DNA of 64,000 nucleotides from Drosophila pseudoobscura (taxonomy: Eukaryota > Arthropoda > Insecta > Diptera > Drosophilidae), in the NCBI RefSeq assembly GCF_009870125.1, contig NC_046680.1, positions 5,518,001 to 5,582,000 on the forward strand, in the 5' to 3' direction. Position 1 is the first letter of the stretch. Each line of letters opens with the position of its first letter. The position numbers and the translations under genes are program-made. Below, piece by piece: positions 39,701-53,900 of the stretch. The notes below the pieces were generated by a model that searched no databases, had not been told where the DNA came from, and was given only the letters and a program-made list of their open reading frames with translations.

Positions 39701-42700
39701 AAGGGGCAAGCAACAGCAGCCCTTGGTCTGATTGTACTTTGTGTAATTGTATTAGCCGATTAAGTGGAAATTTACTGCCTTGGCCGGGAGCACGATGATC
39801 AATGTTTAATGTGGTCAGTCGGACGGTGCGTCGGCTATGGTGGATTGAATTGGTTTTGGCATTTGGCTACCAAACGCTACTCACTCTCACTAATCTTCTT
39901 GTTTCAAGCGATTACTTTCTCCAGTTTTCTGCCGGCACGGTGTCATAAACTTCCAAGCTTGAGAAAAAAATTACTCTATATTTCACGAATAAAAATGATC
40001 GGAATGTCAAAAATTAGTGTAACATTTTAGCCAAAACGTGCTCTGTGCGCTACATACACACACACAGATGACATACAAATGTGGTTATGTTGAAACAGCA
40101 CGCTGGGTGCCGCTTTTTTCTCTACCACTCTATTATTAAGAACACATGATTTGATTCAGTTGGAACTTTTGTGAAAATCCAGTAATTTATTAGAATCAAT
40201 TTAAACGTGAAATTCGGAAGTGTATTTTAAATGCACATTTTCTTGTTTTGCGTGAAAACTGTTTTTACAAAATTACTTTCGGGCCACAATGTGGGGCCCA
40301 GACGGCATGTTTCAGTAGTGGTGTGCTTGTAGGTCAAAAGTTCCTGAAACGAACAAAAAACGGCAAATTAGAATCTTGCGTGTCGCTAGGGCTCCTGTGG
40401 CCAAGCGGGTACTCACCAGTTAGTGGTCGATGGCGCTGCACCTACTTGGAACGTGCACGCATCTTTCTGCGCTTACGCTTCAACCTACGCATACGCTTCT
40501 TACGCCACTGAAAACGAGATAAAAACAATTAAATTGCAGTCTAAATCTGTTTCCACTTTTAGTCTTGCTCTACTCCAATTCTTTTCTGCACTTATTATCT
40601 TGTCTTGCAAAAATTCTTATTACCTTAGCTCTCATTTTCCTTCTGGTCGGTTTGACGGGTCGAGAACGAAAGAACGATGGTCGAACGGAAGTCTGCCTGG
40701 TAGGTTCGCGTTTCCTCTGACAGCACGAATATCGTGCAGATATTTTTCCGCAGCGCGACTATCGCATCCAAGGTTGACTTTTATATATCGATATAAATAT
40801 TCTTTTGACAATGGTTTTACCTACACCTAAGATTATTATTGTAGCCGTCTCCAGGCTATCAGAGCATTTTATTTTTTTATAATTTTATTTGTTGACTGAA
40901 TTGTTCAGATTTACGCGAAAATTTTCATATTTCATCGATACTTTTGTGAGATACACGCAATTTGACTTATGCTCGTAGCTCTGACAGTTCGAATATCGAC
41001 TCATCAAGGTTGATTTAGGGAATATATCGATATAAAACCACTACTTCAATATTATTGTGCGATGAGCGGTCCCTTCTTCCCCAGTAGATGTTATGGCGCT
41101 AATTTTGAATTTAGCAATCAGTAGTATTCAATGACGAGTGTTATTATTACTATTATACCCGATACTCAAAATGAGTATTGGGGTATATTTGATTTGTGGT
41201 AAAAGTAGATGTGTGTAACGTCCAGAAGGAATCGTTTCCGACCCTATAAAGTATGTATATTCTTGATCAGCATCAATAGCCGAGTCGATTGAGCCCTGTC
41301 TGTCTGTCCGTCCCCTTTAGCGCCTAGTGCTTAAAGACTATAAGAGCTAGAGCAACGATGTTTTGGATCCAGACTTCAGTGATATGTCACTTCTCCAAAA
41401 ATATTTCAAAACTTTGCCCCGCCCACTTCCGCCCCCACAAAGGACGAAAATCTGTGGCATCCACAATTTCGACGATACGAGAAAACTAAAAACGCAGAAT
41501 CGTCGAAGATGACTATATCTTACAGACTGCAAAATCTGAACCAGATCGTATAATTATTATAGCCAGAATCACGAAAACAATTTCACTCTTTCTCGCTCTG
41601 TCTCACTCTAACACACAGGTTTCATGGTCGGTTTTGCCAATTGTAAAATATGAGTTCAAGGATCTCAGAACCTATAAAAGCCAGAGCAACCAAATTTGGT
41701 ATCCACACTCCTGTGATATCGGACCTTGACCATTTTGTGTCAAAATTTCGCCACACCCCCTTCCGCCCCCGCAAAGGACGAAAATCTGAGGCATCCACAA
41801 ATCTCAGAGACTATTAAGGCAGGAGTAACCAAATTTGGTACACACACTCATTTAAGATGTCACTATAAAACGTATATCTCAAAATTTCGCACCACCCCCT
41901 TCCGCCCACACAAAGGACGAAAATCTGTTGCATCCACAATATTGCAGATTTGAGAAAACTAAAAACGCAGAATCATAGATAACGACCGATCACCAGATCA
42001 GATCATTTTTATAGCGAAAGGAAACAAATCATTTTGCACTGGCTACGCAGCGCCCGACGTCACGCTCAGACTGATTTTCTGTCTCTCTCGCACGCACTCT
42101 TTGTCGTGTCGTTTAATGTTAGCGGCGTCTGCCGGAGGAAAGCCATACTGACTTAGTATCGGGTATAACTGTAGAGTTGCGGTGCCCGCAGCAACTCACA
42201 ACGTTCCCCCTCGTTTTAATACCCGATACTCAAAATGAGTATTGGGGTATATTAGATTTGTGGTAAAAGTGGATGTGTGTAACGTCCAGAAGGAATCGTT
42301 TCCGACCCCATAAAGTATATATATTCTTGATCAGCATCAATAGCCGAGTCGATTGAGCCATGTCTGTCTGTCCGTCTGTCCGTCCGTCCGTCTGTCCGTC
42401 TGTCCGTCTGTCCGTCCCCTTCAGCGCCTAATGCTCAAAGAATATAAGAGCTAGAGCAACGATGTTTTGGATCCAGACTTCAAAACTTTGCCCCGCCCAC
42501 TTCCGCCCCCACAAAGGGCGAAAATCTGTGGCATCCACAATTTTAAAGATACGAGAAAACTAAAAATGCAGAATCGTCGAATATGACTTTATCTTACAGA
42601 CTGCAAAATCTGAACCAGAGCCAGAATCAAGAAAACAATTTCACTCTTTCTCGCTCTGTCTCTCTCTCTAACACACAGGTTTCATTGGCGGTTTTGCCAA

Positions 42701-45700
42701 TTGAAAAATATGAGTTCAAGGATCTCAGAACCTATAAGAGCCAGAGCAACCAAATTTGGTATCCACACTCCTGTGATATCGGACCTTGACCATTTTGTGT
42801 CCAAATTTCGCCACACCCCTTTCCGCCCCCGCAAAGGACGAAAATCTGAGGCAACCACAAATCTCAGAGACTATTAAGGCTAGAGTAACCAAATTTGGTA
42901 CACACACTCCTTTAAGATGTCACTATAAAACGTATATCTCAGAATTTCGCCCCACCCCCATCCGCCCCCACAAAGGACGAAAATCTGTTGCATCCACAAT
43001 ATTGCAGATTTGAGAAAACTAAAAACGCAGAATCATAGATAATGACCATATCTATTAGATTGCTGAATCTGGATCAGATCAGATCATTTTTATAGCCAAA
43101 AGGAACAAATCAATTTGCAGTGGCTACGCAGCGCCCGACGTCACGCTCAGACTGATTTTCTGTCTCTCTCGCACGCACTCTTTGTCGTGTCGTTAAATAT
43201 TAGCGGCGTCTGCCGGAGGGGAGCAATACTGACTTAGTATCGGGTATAACCGTAGAGTTGCGGTGTCCGCAGCAACTCACAACGTTCCCCCTCGTTTTTT
43301 TAATATAACTATTTCAGGAATTTGAAGTATCTATAATTATAGACCTACTTAAAAACACATTTCCACTATTTCAGACATTCTGTGTGGTTTCGAAACGCTT
43401 TCGCAAGAATTACATCCATCGTTTCACAGGCACCAAGAGCCTATTCCTCTTCCATCCATGGAGTCCAGCGCGGCGCGTGTGCGTCTATATCGCAACGAAC
43501 CAATTTTTCGACTACTGCGTCATGGCCACCATTCTGTTCAACTGCATTTTCCTAGCCATGACCGAGACGGTCGAGGAGGCTGAGTAAGTACCTCAAATTC
43601 GAGTGGTCACGGGACGAACCTTTCAAACCTTTACTGTTGCCAACCCACAGGTACATCTTTCTGGCGATTTACTCCATCGAAATGGTGATCAAAATCATTG
43701 CCAAAGGCTTTCTGCTCAACAAGTACACCTATCTGCGCAACCCATGGAATTGGCTAGACTTTGTGGTCATAACTAGTGGCTATGCCACCATTGGCATGGA
43801 GGTTGGCAACCTGGCGGGGCTGCGTACCTTTCGCGTGCTGCGCGCTCTCAAGACGGTTTCCATCATGCCCGGACTTAAGACAATTATCAACGCGTTGCTT
43901 CACTCCTTCCGTCAACTGGCGGAGGTTATGACGCTCACCATCTTCTGTTTGATGGTCTTTGCCCTCTTCGCCCTGCAGGTCTATATGGGCGAGCTGCGCA
44001 ACAAGTGTGTGCGCCACGTGCCCTCCGAGTGGTCCAACGTCTCCCATCTAGACTGGCATATGTATGCGAGACTTGTAATTCATGATTAAAGCTGAATGCT
44101 AATGGAGGGATGGTCATTGTTCCTTTCAGGTGGGTCAACGACACGGACAACTGGCTATTCGACGATGAGGAGATGCCCGTGCTTTGTGGAAACTTGACGG
44201 GCGCCCGTCACTGCCCATTCGGCTATATGTGCATCTGTGTCGGCGAGAATCCCAATCATGGCTATACCAACTTTGACAATTTCATGTGGTCAATGCTAAC
44301 GACCTTTCAGCTGATTACATTGGACTACTGGGAGAATGTCTACAATATGGTCAGTGTAATCCTTGCTGCAATTATCGAGATGATCTAATCGATCAGATTA
44401 TCCCTTTCCGCAGGTGCTAGCAACTTGTGGTCCAATGAGTGTCATATTTTTTACGGTGGTTGTGTTTTTTGGCTCATTCTACTTGATTAACCTGATGCTA
44501 GCCGTTGTCGCGTTGAGTTACGAGGAGGAGGCGGAGATAACAAACGAGGTGAGTGGCCCCAAACTTGGCGCGCACCCTGATCCTCTGATCTAACCTCTTT
44601 GATTTGTTGCAGGAGCGGAAAAAGGATTTGCTGGACCATCGGGATGATTCCACGTTCAGCTTTGATCCATCCGTGCTGAATGTTAAGAAATTGAACAAGA
44701 ACAACAAGAAGAGGATCGACTCCCGCAAGGGCGTCCTCCTGGCCTCGTACAGCAAGAAGAAGACGCGCCGAAAAAAGACCAAAGGCGGAAAAGAGACTAA
44801 TGGCAATGGGAATGGGAATGGGAACGGCAGCAATGGCCATGAAAACGATGCCAACAAATCCCCTTCCGCCACACCCAGCCCGGGACCAAGTCCGCGACAC
44901 AGTGCCACGGAGCGTCCCTCCGCCCTCACGCGTCAGGCTCAGAAGCAATACAAGCAGATAGAGCAGCAGCAGCATCATCAGCATCTGCTGGCCAAGGTAC
45001 CCGCCGCTGCTACGCCCAAGAACCGCATTAGCTTCCAGGAGGAGCCGCAGAAGAACCCCAACATGCTGTACCCCTCGGACAACAAGGGCCAGCTCATCGC
45101 CAGCAGCCGTCAGACGAGCTCCAACTCAAGTGGCGTCAATCGCGAATCCTCGCAGGACGATTCCGGGGTGGTCGACGATCACGAGGAGCAGGATCCGGCC
45201 AACGAGCTGGGCCACGTGTCCACCGTGGAGTTGGCCCTATCCCCGCGTGAAGTGCGCCTCATCAAGTGCAATGGGAACATAGCCCGCATCAAGAATCATA
45301 ATGTTTATGCCCTGCATCAGGAGTTCTCCTCGGAGGTGGTTGTTATCGGTGAGTGCTCTCTAAGAAACTTTTTTGGGGGAATGGGTTTTTAAATTATTTT
45401 AATTTCCAATCAGATGATCTGCCCGACCGCAACTGCGATCGCTGTGTCCACTGCTGCGCCGACTACGAGAGCTGGCTGCAGTTCCAGAACTGCCTCTACA
45501 AGGTGGTGAGGGATCCGCTCTTCGAGCTGGCTATCACGCTGTGCATTGTGCTAAACACAGCCTTTCTGGCTATGGAGCATCACGGCATGAGCGAGAGCTT
45601 TCGCAATGCCCTGGATGTGGGAAATAAGGTAAGTGAACCAAGAATCGTCAAAGAATCTACTAAATTCGTTTCTTTTCCACAGGTTTTCACGTCCATTTTC

Positions 45701-48700
45701 ACCTTTGAGTGCATTGTGAAGCTGATGGCCTTGTCCAAGGACTTTTTTCTGTGCGGCTGGAATATATTTGACCTGCTCATTGTCACGGCCAGTTTGCTGG
45801 ACATCATCTTCGAGCTGGTCGATGGCCTTAGTGTCTTGAGGGGACTGCGACTGGTACTGCGTCCGTGCGATATTAAATCGACATATATTTCATTTCAAAC
45901 CTTTGCTACATTTCCAGCTGCGTGTACTAAAGCTGGCCCAGTCGTGGACCACAATGAAGGTGCTGCTGAGCATTATCATATCGACAATTGGGGCGCTGGG
46001 TAACCTTACGCTGATCTTGGTAATAGTCATCTACATATTTGCCGTCATTGGCATGCAATTGTTCTCCAAAGACTACACGGCGGAAAAGTTTGACCCAGAT
46101 CCAGTGCCAAGGCAAGACTTGAGTCATTTAATTATATTCTCGTATATTCTCTTATCTGTATCCTCCTTTACAGATGGAATTTCAATGACTTCTTTCACTC
46201 ATTCATGATGATCTTCCGCATATTGTGCGGGGAATGGATCGAGCCGCTCTGGGACTGTATGCGAGCCGAAGAAGAGGTTTGTAGACAGCTTGGAAAACGG
46301 ACTTACAGATCGTACATATACTAATTATATCTTGCAGCAAGGTGCCTCCACATGCTTCGCCATATTTCTGCCAACTTTGGTCATGGGAAACTTCATGGTG
46401 CTCAACTTGTTCTTGGCCTTGTTGCTCAACAGCTTCAATTCTGAGGAGCTCAAGTCAAAGAAAGAGGCAAGTCACAGGCTTCTCGTCTACCTTTTCCATG
46501 TTTCTTAACGTTCGTGAATGTAAATGTCGTATGTCTTGGCGTGTGCCACCAAAAGTTTCTTAAACAATCTGACAACTAAACGTGAATAGTTCCGGAATGG
46601 ACAGGAGAGCAATCATGCTCCTTGTCATAAAACCAACCCACTAAAAGAAAACTTATCTATGTTATATGTCAGACGATCGCTGGTTAGATCGTTAGATCGT
46701 TTCCTAAATGTTGTATTGCACTTTGATGTGATTTCCGGTATTTCTATTTATGTGTGTGTCTGATCCTTAATCTGTGTGTGTTTGTGCGTCTGATCACAGC
46801 CTTCATCGTATTATCGCCCAATTAGCATTGGTATACCACACAATTGAACCAATTATATCATACACCATACGATCTGGCACTCTTCTCTTCTGTTCAGACA
46901 AGCAAATTATATTTACTTTTCACTTTTATGGTTAAAATTCCCATCAAAAACCATCACACTCTGCATTGTGTTACTACCTTTGCTACATGTTTCTGTTCTA
47001 CTAAACTTAAATCTAATTTCGATCCTTAAAATTAGTCCCAGCACAATGTATTTTGACTTGTTCTGGGCCTCTACAGTTCGGCTCTGCTCGAATTTAGTGA
47101 CTATGGGGGTTTGTTCGGATCTTAACTTTACCACTTCTTATGTGTATGTACATACTGAACAGACCCACATACTCCTACTCGTACTCGTACTCGTACTCGA
47201 AGCTAACAATGTATGTCTCTTGTCTAAGTATCAATGTTAAAACATTCTCTGAAATGCACTGAATACTCGTACCTAATCGAATTAACCAAATCTTCTGTTG
47301 TCAACTTTTGCACCATGCGTTTAATCTTAATCTTAACTACTTGCCCACACAAAATACACGACACTAAATCTACACTTAACCCGAAAACCAAAACAATTTA
47401 AATACACTAAAAACCGTAAACAGATATTCAAGAAGAAGGTAATTTTTCCAACTAAATCGTTTTAACTTGCTTTAAACTTGCTTGCTTCGTTTAAGTTAGC
47501 CACACTTTAATCTAAATCCCAACAAAATAAATGTGTATATACTTCTAGAGTAGACCAAAGCTGATCAGGCAATATTTATACATATACATATATGTGATAA
47601 ATGTTATAACCTTTTGTGTTGCCTGCCCTTAACCCTTACTTTTGTATGTATTGGAACCCCGAATTCTGATTGTAACTCCATGTTGATGTATCAATGTCAA
47701 TGTCTAGTCAAAAAATACCCAAAAAATCTTGTAGCGAACTCTTTTGCTTTCTGCTCTGCCTTAGATTCGACCATTGTCTAATGATCTTTTTGTGTTCTTT
47801 CCCCCGATATAGGAAGTGGGCGAGGAGTCTAAGCTGGCGAGGAGTATCGAAAGGGTGCGGGATCTGATAAGGAAGAAGCGGCAAGAGCGTAAGGATCGTA
47901 AAGAGCGAAAGTTTGCCGAGAAGTTCCAGCAGATCGTGCTCGAGGCCCAGGCCCAGGCCCACGCTCAAAGTCAGGGTCAGGCACAGGGGGGAATGGAGAT
48001 GGACAAGTCCAATCTGTTGGCCGAGACTAAGTTCCATAGATTGAGCTACCAGGTGGGTGTTTCACATTGAACTCTCTTTAAATTCCGACTAATTTACGTT
48101 CTTTTCTTTCAGGAATCTATGAATCGGCCAGTCTCGGGTTCTGACTTTGGCTTCCAGATCCCCTTGAGGGACGGCCTGCACACAATTGTTGATGGCCTCG
48201 AGTACGACGAGGCCTCGGATGTGCCCGAGCAGATCCAGCTACAGGATCAGCCACTGCCACCAATTACAGACTCGCTGCCGCCCACCTACGAGACCGCCAT
48301 CATGTCTGCCCACAGCAACAACCTAACTCCGTTCGCCCTGGCGGAACGACGGCTGCAACACCAGATATCCTCGGGGGTTAGCACCCAGCAGAACGACTCC
48401 AGGGACGAGGCCACCTACACGGAGTCGATCGAGCTGCGTCTCCTGGGCCAGTACAACTCCACGGACACGGATCCATATGCCAACGACCAGCGAAGTGGCT
48501 CTTTCAACCGCGGAGACTCTTTTCAGGATAACTCCTCGCGGCGCTACGGCAGCGAAGAGCACGACGAGGCCTACCTTAAGTACCAGAAATCGTTGCTAAC
48601 CCGCTCACCCAGCTACAGGAAGTCTCTGGACCGACTCTCACAGTCCAGCGGTCACTCGCAGCGCTCGCTGCTCAAGTCGGAGGAGGCGGAGATGCGAAGG

Positions 48701-50931
48701 CACTCTAGTGGCCACTCCCTGAACTCCATATCGATCGAGCAGGAAGAGCTGCTCTCGCAGCAGGGGAATCTGCGCGAGGAGCTGCTCAATTGCGAGCAGA
48801 AGGAGCTCTTTCAGTTCCTCCAGGAGGATAACGAGATGCCGAAGTCCAATCTCAGCTACATTTCGTCGAACCTCATGCGGTCGCGGCGATCCTCCAGCCA
48901 GGGACATCAAGAGAGCGAGGCGCTGGTGGAGCACTCGGAGTTCGATAACATCATCCAGAGCTTCGAGAAGGAGTTGGAGGAGATCAAACGCTCGACTACG
49001 TCGCTGGAGCGCAAGCTCTCCACCCTCTCAGAACCCTCGCCGGCAGCCGACGAGGCCACCAAAGCGATCATGGAGCACATTGCCATTATCACGGGAGCCT
49101 CGGAGCGCACAGCCGCCGATGAGGTAGTGCATCCACTCAATCCTTATGACAGCTACGACCTATCCAGCGTTCCGAGACGCTCCCAGTCCGTTAGTTCCGC
49201 CGCCCAGCGGCAGTCCGTGAAGATAAAACGCCGCAGCCTGGAGAAGCAGCGCAAGATCGACGAGGACTTTAGCATATCGAATGAAATACGCAAAATCTGT
49301 GATCAAATCCATGCGCCTTTCGTGGCCATGGAGGCCATGGCAGTGGCAGCCACCAGCCAAGGTCCAGGCGCCAGCCAGTCCCCCTTCACGCGCCGCAAGA
49401 TCGACCCATTCACGGTTCAATTCGATCGCTTCAAGCGGTTGTCGCTGATCGAGCGGCTGGAGGAGCTGCCGGAGGAGGAAAAGCCAATCTCCACGCTACG
49501 CATCGAATCGGAGAAGATGCCGCGCAAGTTTCTCAACAGCGACCAGCTGCGCCTGGACAGTCTCTCGCTCAAGAGTACCAACTCCTACGAGAACCTGCTC
49601 ATCCAGAAGCAGAAGCTTGTTCTGCCATTGTCCACTGGTGTACCCGCCACGCCACCCACCTCCTTGAAGTCGAGCATTGAGCCACCGACACTGGCGCAAA
49701 TTTCATCGCTAAAGGTCACGCCCACGCCCACGCCCCCGCTGGCCGCCCTCACCGAGCACCAGCAGCACTTTCATGCTACGAGCATCCAAACGGCCCCCTC
49801 TCATGGTCACGGCCAAAGGCACACCCATGGGTCTGGCCATCGGCACGGCAATGGCCACTCACAAGCACACCCAACGGCAGGGCAGAGGCGACGCCCCATG
49901 GAGCATCCACAATCGACTTTAGACAAAGCCGCTTCCTTCCAGTCCGCGCGCACCGAGTCGCACAGCTCGGGCGCCGCCGACACCAGCTCGGCCCTGGCCC
50001 TGGCTCTCGCCCACACCCACAAGACTGAGCAATCCGATCAGCCGGAAAAGGCGGCACAGAAGCCGTCGGCATTCACTCGACTGACCGAAAAACCATGGCA
50101 TTGTTTGGTTTCCTACGTAGACGACCTCACCGTCGGTGGGAGACGTAACTCGCAGGGCGCTTACAATGATCCCATGACTTTTCCGAGCTATGGGCAGGCG
50201 AAGCCGCCGAAGGTGCCAGATGACTGCTTCCCCCAGAAGTGCTACGATCAGTGAGTATTTGAAAAGATCCCCAATTACATCTTCTTATGCTATTTCCCTG
50301 TTTTCCCTCTTTTCATACTGGCAGCTTTTACTTCCGCTGCCCTTGGTTTATGTCCTGCATGGACACGCCGAGCGCCAAGCAGTGGACCCGCATTAGGACG
50401 GCTGTCTTGACGGTTGTCGATACTCCGGCCTTTGAGTGGTTTGTGCTAGTGCTGATCTTTGCGTCGAGTATCACGCTTTGCTTCGAGGACATCTACCTGG
50501 ACAGCAACAAGACGCTGAAGCGCGTACTCTACTGGACCAACTTCTCCTTCTGCCTGATCTTCGTGGTGGAAATGATACTCAAGTGGCTGGCGCTGGGCTT
50601 CTCCAAGTACTTCACGAGTTTCTGGACCATACTCGATTTTATCATAGTGTTTGTGAGTGCATCTACATAAATGAGCACTTTGATGCACATTCTCTGATTG
50701 GTCTTTTTGTTCCATAGGTATCGGTTTTCTCGCTGCTAATTGAAGAGAATGAGAACCTCAAGGTTCTGCGGTCATTACGCACCCTGCGTGCCCTGAGACC
50801 CCTGAGAGCGATCTCTCGGTAAGTCGACCAGTCGCTGGTCTAGTCTATAGGCTGCACCACAACCTTCTCAAACACCTGTGCATCCAATGAAGTAAGAGCT
50901 GTCCACATAGGCCACTTCTTGCCTTTTTGCA

Positions 50932-50962
<31 letters not shown>

Positions 50963-53900
50963 TTCGTACTTTCTTGTATCTCTTACTATTTCTGGGAGAT
51001 GTCGGTCAGTCCTCGATACGGCTTTCGTCAGAGCTGTGCAGTGTTTAATACAATCTCGTCTTCTTTATGGATTTCGAATAGAAATACGTAGAACACTTTG
51101 CATTGCATCCTCCTCGCCTCTGTCTAGTCTGTAGCCCGAAGCCTTGATTTGTCTATCCTCTACCTTCACAAAAACTGCATACATATGTACATATATGTAT
51201 AATCTTTGTAAATAATCTAAAATTAATAATAAGTAGACAATGTACATATGCATAGTAATAGTACTTGTAATGGTTAGATGAGAATCATTCCAAAAAGAAC
51301 TCCACTTGTTTGCACCAGAACCGTAATCAATTAGCACCCATTGCAAAAACAAATAGATGTGCAACGAAGCGACGATCTCCAGTATACATCCCAGTAATGA
51401 CTAGCATTTCATCCATTCCATTTCTATTCCAGGTGGCAAGGAATGCGGATTGTAGTAAACGCTCTCATGTATGCAATACCATCAATTTTCAATGTACTTT
51501 TGGTTTGTTTGGTTTTTTGGTTGATCTTCTCAATAATGGGTGTTCAGTTCTTTGGTGGGAAGTTTTTCAAGTGCGTCAATGAAATGGGAGAATTGCTGCC
51601 AATTACTGTGAGTACACTACACACACTCCCAATATGGAGCAGGAGAACGATCTACCTGTCCTGTGTGACTGTACAAACCCACCCTACTCATATTTCCTTC
51701 TCCATTTATTGCGTGCAGGAGGTGAACGACAAGTGGGACTGCATTGAGCAGAACTACACGTGGATCAACTCGAAGATCACCTTCGATCATGTGGGCATGG
51801 GCTACCTGGCCCTGCTACAGGTCGCAACCTTCGAGGGCTGGATGGAGGTGATGGCGGATGCCGTGGACGCCCGGGGCGTGGACCTGCAGCCGCAGCGGGA
51901 GGCCAATCTCTATGCTTATATTTATTTTGTTATATTTATTGTGTGCGGATCGTTCTTCACACTCAATCTGTTCATTGGAGTTATCATTGATAACTTCAAT
52001 ATGCTCAAGAAGAAGGTAAGTCCATTGGCCTATGGTACATCTGGGCCCCTGCATCTGGTCCGCATCTATATACATATATATCAATTTATATCTACATATA
52101 TATAAATGTATAATCTGTACATACATATAGTACATACATATATCCATCCGTCGTCACCGATCTGTTTGATTGTCCACTCCATCAATTTGTGTACCCCGAT
52201 CGTTAATGTATTGCTGATAATGTTTCTGATCTGTTGTGTCGAGTTGTATATAGCCTAGAGCGTTACGTTACCTAACTGTGGACTGTATATATATGATTAA
52301 ATGTTCATTCTATTCTCATCACTTTTATATAGTATGAAGGAGGAGTGTTGGAAATGTTTCTCACCGAATCTCAAAAACACTATTACACGGCTATGAAAAA
52401 ATTGGGACGAAAGAAACCACAGAAAGTTATTAAGCGACCTATAAATCATTTTTTAGCTATGTTTTATGATTTATCCAATTCGAGAAGGTAAACAAACCAT
52501 ATGATCAAAACCAATATGATAAAAACCAGCTCAATCTAAGACAAGCAAATTACGTATTCCTACGAGTATCTTATAGTTTATGCCTACTATTAGTTACTAT
52601 TACTCTTTCTCTACCTCTCTCTTGTCTCTTGTCTCTTGCCTACTCTAAATCTAACTTTAAATCTAACTCTAACTGTAACTGTAACTGTAACTGTAACTAT
52701 TAGTTGTCTATACGGTTAGGCGTTCACACAACTCTCGGTTGTTTCTGATTTGGTGATAAAAATCATTTGAACACTTGAAATTCCCAGCATTTTTGATCAT
52801 CACCAGGGTGTTTGCCGCCTCTTCAGTGATGGAGTCCCGGCCAAACACCATCAAAAATGCCTCCTAACTCTCTGTATCTGTATCCCATATCCCGAAGCAT
52901 ATAATAAGTAATACTTGTAGAGCACTTTTTTACTATGATACTTGGATATTCTATGATATTTCCCCTAATTCCCCGCACTCTGGGCATGAGTAGCTGTCCT
53001 GGGGCTGTTCGAGTCATCCGCAAGGGTGGGGTTTTACCTCTTGGTGTGTTTTAATGGAATCAGCATGTACGATTTAGCCTTAGATATATAGTTTACTCTC
53101 TCACTATCTCTCTATAAATCTATCTATTAGCAACCTATGGTGCTCCTTTCCCTGCCTGTAAATATCCCCTCTATTGTCTGTATCTCTGAGGAGCACCACG
53201 ACTTCGGCTCGCCCGAAGCTTCTACCTTGAAGAAAAACATTAATAGATCTTTGTGGTATCTCTCTGACGACGTGCAGGTTCGAGATTGCGATCTTTGTAC
53301 TGATTTTTCTCAACATGCTTACCATGGGCATCGAGCACTACGATCAACCGCATGCGGTCTTCTTTATACTGGAAGTGAGCAACGCCTTCTTCACCACGGT
53401 CTTTGGTCTGGGTAAGGGAGCGAACAGGAAACAAGCCAAGGAATAACTTGGATCTACTGCTGATCCTTTTGCCAATGTTTTTCTTCCTGCAGAGGCCATT
53501 GTCAAGATTGTGGGACTACGCTATCATTACTTCACGGTCCCATGGAACGTATTCGACTTCCTCCTGGTGCTGGCCTCTATCTTCGGCATTCTAATGGAGG
53601 ACATCATGATCGACCTGCCGATCAGTCCGACACTACTGCGCGTAGTCCGAGTATTTCGTATAGGCCGCATCCTGCGCCTGATAAAGGCGGCCAAGGGCAT
53701 AAGGAAGCTGCTTTTTGCGCTGGTAGTGTCGCTGCCAGCTCTCTTCAACATTGGTGCCTTGCTGGGACTGATTACCTTCATATATGCCATACTGGGCATG
53801 TCGCTCTTTGGGCACGTGAAGCTGCAGGGCGCCTTGGACGACATGGTGAACTTCCAGACCTTCGGGCGGAGCATGCAGCTGCTCTTTCGCCTGATGACTT

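Noticed and set aside
41726..43013. Short frames beginning MTILCQNF/MTILCPNF as a small repeated protein family
   Set aside because: They recur only because they lie in the tandem Helitron-like units and the truncated copy; the sequence drifts without codon-level constraint.
41155..43301. CRISPR-like regular repeats
   Set aside because: Unit length, lack of unique spacers and eukaryotic context show a dispersed mobile repeat with a microsatellite.
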